DNA from: JBHENC01 sp051000345
Lineage (GTDB): Bacteria; Acidobacteriota; Blastocatellia; Pyrinomonadales; Pyrinomonadaceae
NCBI GenBank assembly: GCA_051000345.1
Contig: JBPCOJ010000092.1
Location: 9,630 to 73,629, forward strand
Reading direction: 5' to 3'
Length of the DNA stretch: 64,000 nt
The notes under the pieces were generated by a model. It was not told the DNA's origin. It saw only the letters and a list, made by a program, of their open reading frames with translations, and did no database searches. This document shows positions 62,285-64,000 of this stretch, piece by piece (position 1 is the first letter of the stretch; every line of letters begins with the position of its first letter). A program made the translations under genes and the position numbers.

Positions 62285-63712
62285 TCAATTGCCCGCCATC
62301 GCGCGGTAGAGTTGCATGTAGCGCCCGGCTGCCGCGTGCCATGAATTATCCGCGCGCATTCCGTTCAACTGAATCTTGCGCCATGTCTCCGGTTCTCTAT
62401 AACAGTAGAGCGCTTCGCCGATTTTTTCAAGCATCGCGGAGGCCGTGTAGTTTTCAAACTTGAAACCGTTGCCCGTGCCGCTCGCGCGATCAAAATCCTG
62501 CACGGTGTCGTCCAGCCCTCCGGTGGCGCGCACGACCGGCACAGTGCCGTAGCGCGTGCTGTACATTTGATTGAGGCCGCACGGCTCGTAAAGCGACGGC
62601 ATCAGGAAAACGTCCGCACCCGCTTCGATTTTGTGCGCCAGAGTTTCGCTGAAGCCCTTGTAGATTCCCACACGGTGCGGCGCAAAATCGCGCAGCCACT
62701 GCAAAAAATCTTCATACTCCTGCGCGCCCGATCCGAGCGCAATGAACACTGCGTTCATCTCCAGCATTCGCACGGCGGCCTCGCGTATCAGATCGTAACC
62801 CTTCTGCGCGATTAAGCGCGACACGGACGCCACGACGGGACGCTCCATATTCTCTTCCGGCAATCCGAAGGCGCGCAGCAAATCCAGCTTGCAAAGCTTT
62901 TTGCCGGAAAGATCGTTTTCGTTGTAGTGCGCCGCGAGATGCGCGTCAGTCGCGGGATTCCATATCTCGTAGTCCACGCCGTTCGTGATGCCGACGAGAC
63001 GATCATTGCGCGCGCGCAAAATCCATTCGAGGCCGTGACCATGTTCCGCGTGCTGAATTTCGAGCGCGTAGCGACGGCTGACAGTCGAAAGCATATCGCT
63101 CGCCATCAGTCCGGCTTTCATCGCGGAAGCCGCGCCGTTCGCTAAAAACAGATTTCGATATTCCTCTGAACCGAAGCCCAGAGAGGGCAGCGCAGCCGGA
63201 TCGAAGACGCCTTGATACGCAAGGTTGTGTATGGAAAAAAGCGTGCGCGTGTTGGCAAAGTACGGATCGAAGCGGCGGCGCGCGTGTGTTTCGGCGGCGG
63301 CGAAACCGCAGTGCCAATCATTGCCGTGAATGATGTCGGGCGGCGCGCTTATTCTTTTGCAGAGCGCGAGCGCGGCGCGGCAAAAAAAAGCGAAGCGCTC
63401 GTGATCGTCTCTGTAGCCGTAAACGCCGGGACGCGCGAAATATTCCGGCGCATCTATGAGAAACGTCGGCGCGCCCGTCGTTTCGCTGTACCAGACGCTT
63501 GCGCGGCGCGCGCCGTGCGGCCATTCGACTTCCAGATTATCAATGATCCTGTTATTCAACGAACGGCGCTCGATTTGCTCGTAAAGCGGCAGCACCAGAA
63601 AAGCATCCGCGCCGTGTTCGCGCAACGCCTTCGGCAGCGCGCCCGCCACGTCCGCCAGCCCGCCGGTTTTAGCGAAAGGCACCGCTTCAGACGAAAGTAT
63701 GCAGACGCGCAA
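62285..63712 (-). CDS. glgA: Glycogen synthase (GT5)
   Basis: A 475-residue protein opening with ILSSEAVPFAKTGGLADVAG (the KTGGL ADP-glucose motif) and containing HGNDWHCGF, VSRLIAQKGYDLI and EPCGLNQMYSTRYGTVPVVR with ATGGLDDTV. It extends alpha-1,4-glucan from ADP-glucose. No other glycogen gene is in the window. Confidence 0.95.
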   Translation of the reverse strand: MRVCILSSEAVPFAKTGGLADVAGALPKALREHGADAFLVLPLYEQIERRSLNNRIIDNLEVEWPHGARRASVWYSETTGAPTFLIDAPEYFARPGVYGYRDDHERFAFFCRAALALCKRISAPPDIIHGNDWHCGFAAAETHARRRFDPYFANTRTLFSIHNLAYQGVFDPAALPSLGFGSEEYRNLFLANGAASAMKAGLMASDMLSTVSRRYALEIQHAEHGHGLEWILRARNDRLVGITNGVDYEIWNPATDAHLAAHYNENDLSGKKLCKLDLLRAFGLPEENMERPVVASVSRLIAQKGYDLIREAAVRMLEMNAVFIALGSGAQEYEDFLQWLRDFAPHRVGIYKGFSETLAHKIEAGADVFLMPSLYEPCGLNQMYSTRYGTVPVVRATGGLDDTVQDFDRASGTGNGFKFENYTASAMLEKIGEALYCYREPETWRKIQLNGMRADNSWHAAAGRYMQLYRAMAGN

Positions 63713-63824
63713 ACGTTCTCCGTGCGACGCCTTATGAGCCTAAAAACCGCGCCGCAAATTGATTGAATTGATCGAGCTTTGAAACGAAAGTATGCGAAGC
63801 CGCCGTGCTTTTGTCAAGAATGAG

Positions 63825-63854
63825 AGATGTCAGATGCTAGATATTAGATGTCAG
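63825..63854. repeat. Second copy of the AGATG-type repeat
   Basis: AGATGTCAGATGCTAGATAT followed by TAGATGTCAG; the same units as at 61235. It lies between glgA and the transposase end. Confidence 0.55.
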
Positions 63855-63898
63855 TTTCCGGCTAGTCTCTGTTAACATTAGACCTCTTTCATAAGTAA

Positions 63899-64000
63899 TC
63901 AATGACCCAGTTCATAGTTGTACAATCCGGCTATCAGATTGAATCGCAATCCGTAACGACGCCGACGGTTGCGATACCGCTCCGAAACAATCCGAAAGAT
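63899..64000 (-). CDS. IS5-like transposase, C-terminal fragment cut by window edge
   Basis: Reading from the window edge, the last 33 codons give IFRIVSERYRNRRRRYGLRF then NLIAGLYNYELGH and a stop. YRNRRRRYGLRFNLIAGLYN is the conserved C-terminus of IS5-family DDE transposases. The bases AGACCTCTTTCATAAG just beyond the stop (about 63880-63895) are a candidate terminal inverted repeat. The rest of the element lies outside. Confidence 0.8.
   Translation of the reverse strand: MFRIVSERYRNRRRRYGLRFNLIAGLYNYELGH

Overview
This window most likely comes from an acidobacterium, probably of the Blastocatellia type. That placement is an inference from gene content and not from a marker-gene comparison. 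It rests on an alternative complex III (Act) operon fused to a caa3-type oxidase operon, a dense set of secreted peptidases, a DUF4214/Calx-beta mosaic protein, a membrane-anchored Ser/Thr kinase and many small toxin-antitoxin genes. Most genes read cleanly and the sequence is moderately GC-rich.

Layout. 1-4066: two tandem exported DUF3857/transglutaminase-like proteins, the first cut by the window edge and lacking two of its three catalytic residues. 4.2-5.05 kb: a small membrane protein and an overlapping MazEF-type toxin-antitoxin pair. 5.5-22.4 kb: one co-directional respiratory locus: ActABCDEF, a small membrane protein, a Sco copper chaperone, oxidase subunits II (with fused cytochrome c), I (A2 type, YSHP motif), III and IV, heme A synthase, heme O synthase and a second subunit III-like protein. 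It is closed by a strong bidirectional terminator. Quinol oxidation by Act, electron transfer through heme c and oxygen reduction by caa3 are thus encoded together with cofactor assembly. 22.5-38.7 kb: seven secreted or membrane peptidases or gamma-glutamyl hydrolases (M13, M15, S9, M48, GGT, tricorn-like S41, M28), with a release-factor-like protein, a HicAB pair and two unknown genes between them. 38.9-50.1 kb: a glycine-zipper protein, a sugar-dehydrogenase mosaic protein, a Ser/Thr kinase, small membrane proteins, a radical SAM enzyme and a GT39-type glycosyltransferase. 50.1-54.8 kb: a Nudix hydrolase, a soluble TPR-histidine kinase-receiver hybrid divergent from a secreted peptide with an internal tandem repeat, and a frameshifted chagasin-type protease inhibitor. 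54.9-59.6 kb: a nuclease-methyltransferase-specificity restriction enzyme split in two by about 1.6 kb of packed, co-oriented toxin-antitoxin genes. 59.7-64 kb: tRNA-Lys, PurA, a cysteine-cluster protein, thioredoxin, glycogen synthase, and the end of an IS5-like transposase at the right edge.

The least ordinary parts are the split restriction gene with its toxin-antitoxin insert, and the TPR kinase/repeat-peptide pair with a promoter-terminator-palindrome leader. Two genes (HicB-like and chagasin-like) each differ from an intact frame by one base in a homopolymer run, which could be real decay or a sequencing error.
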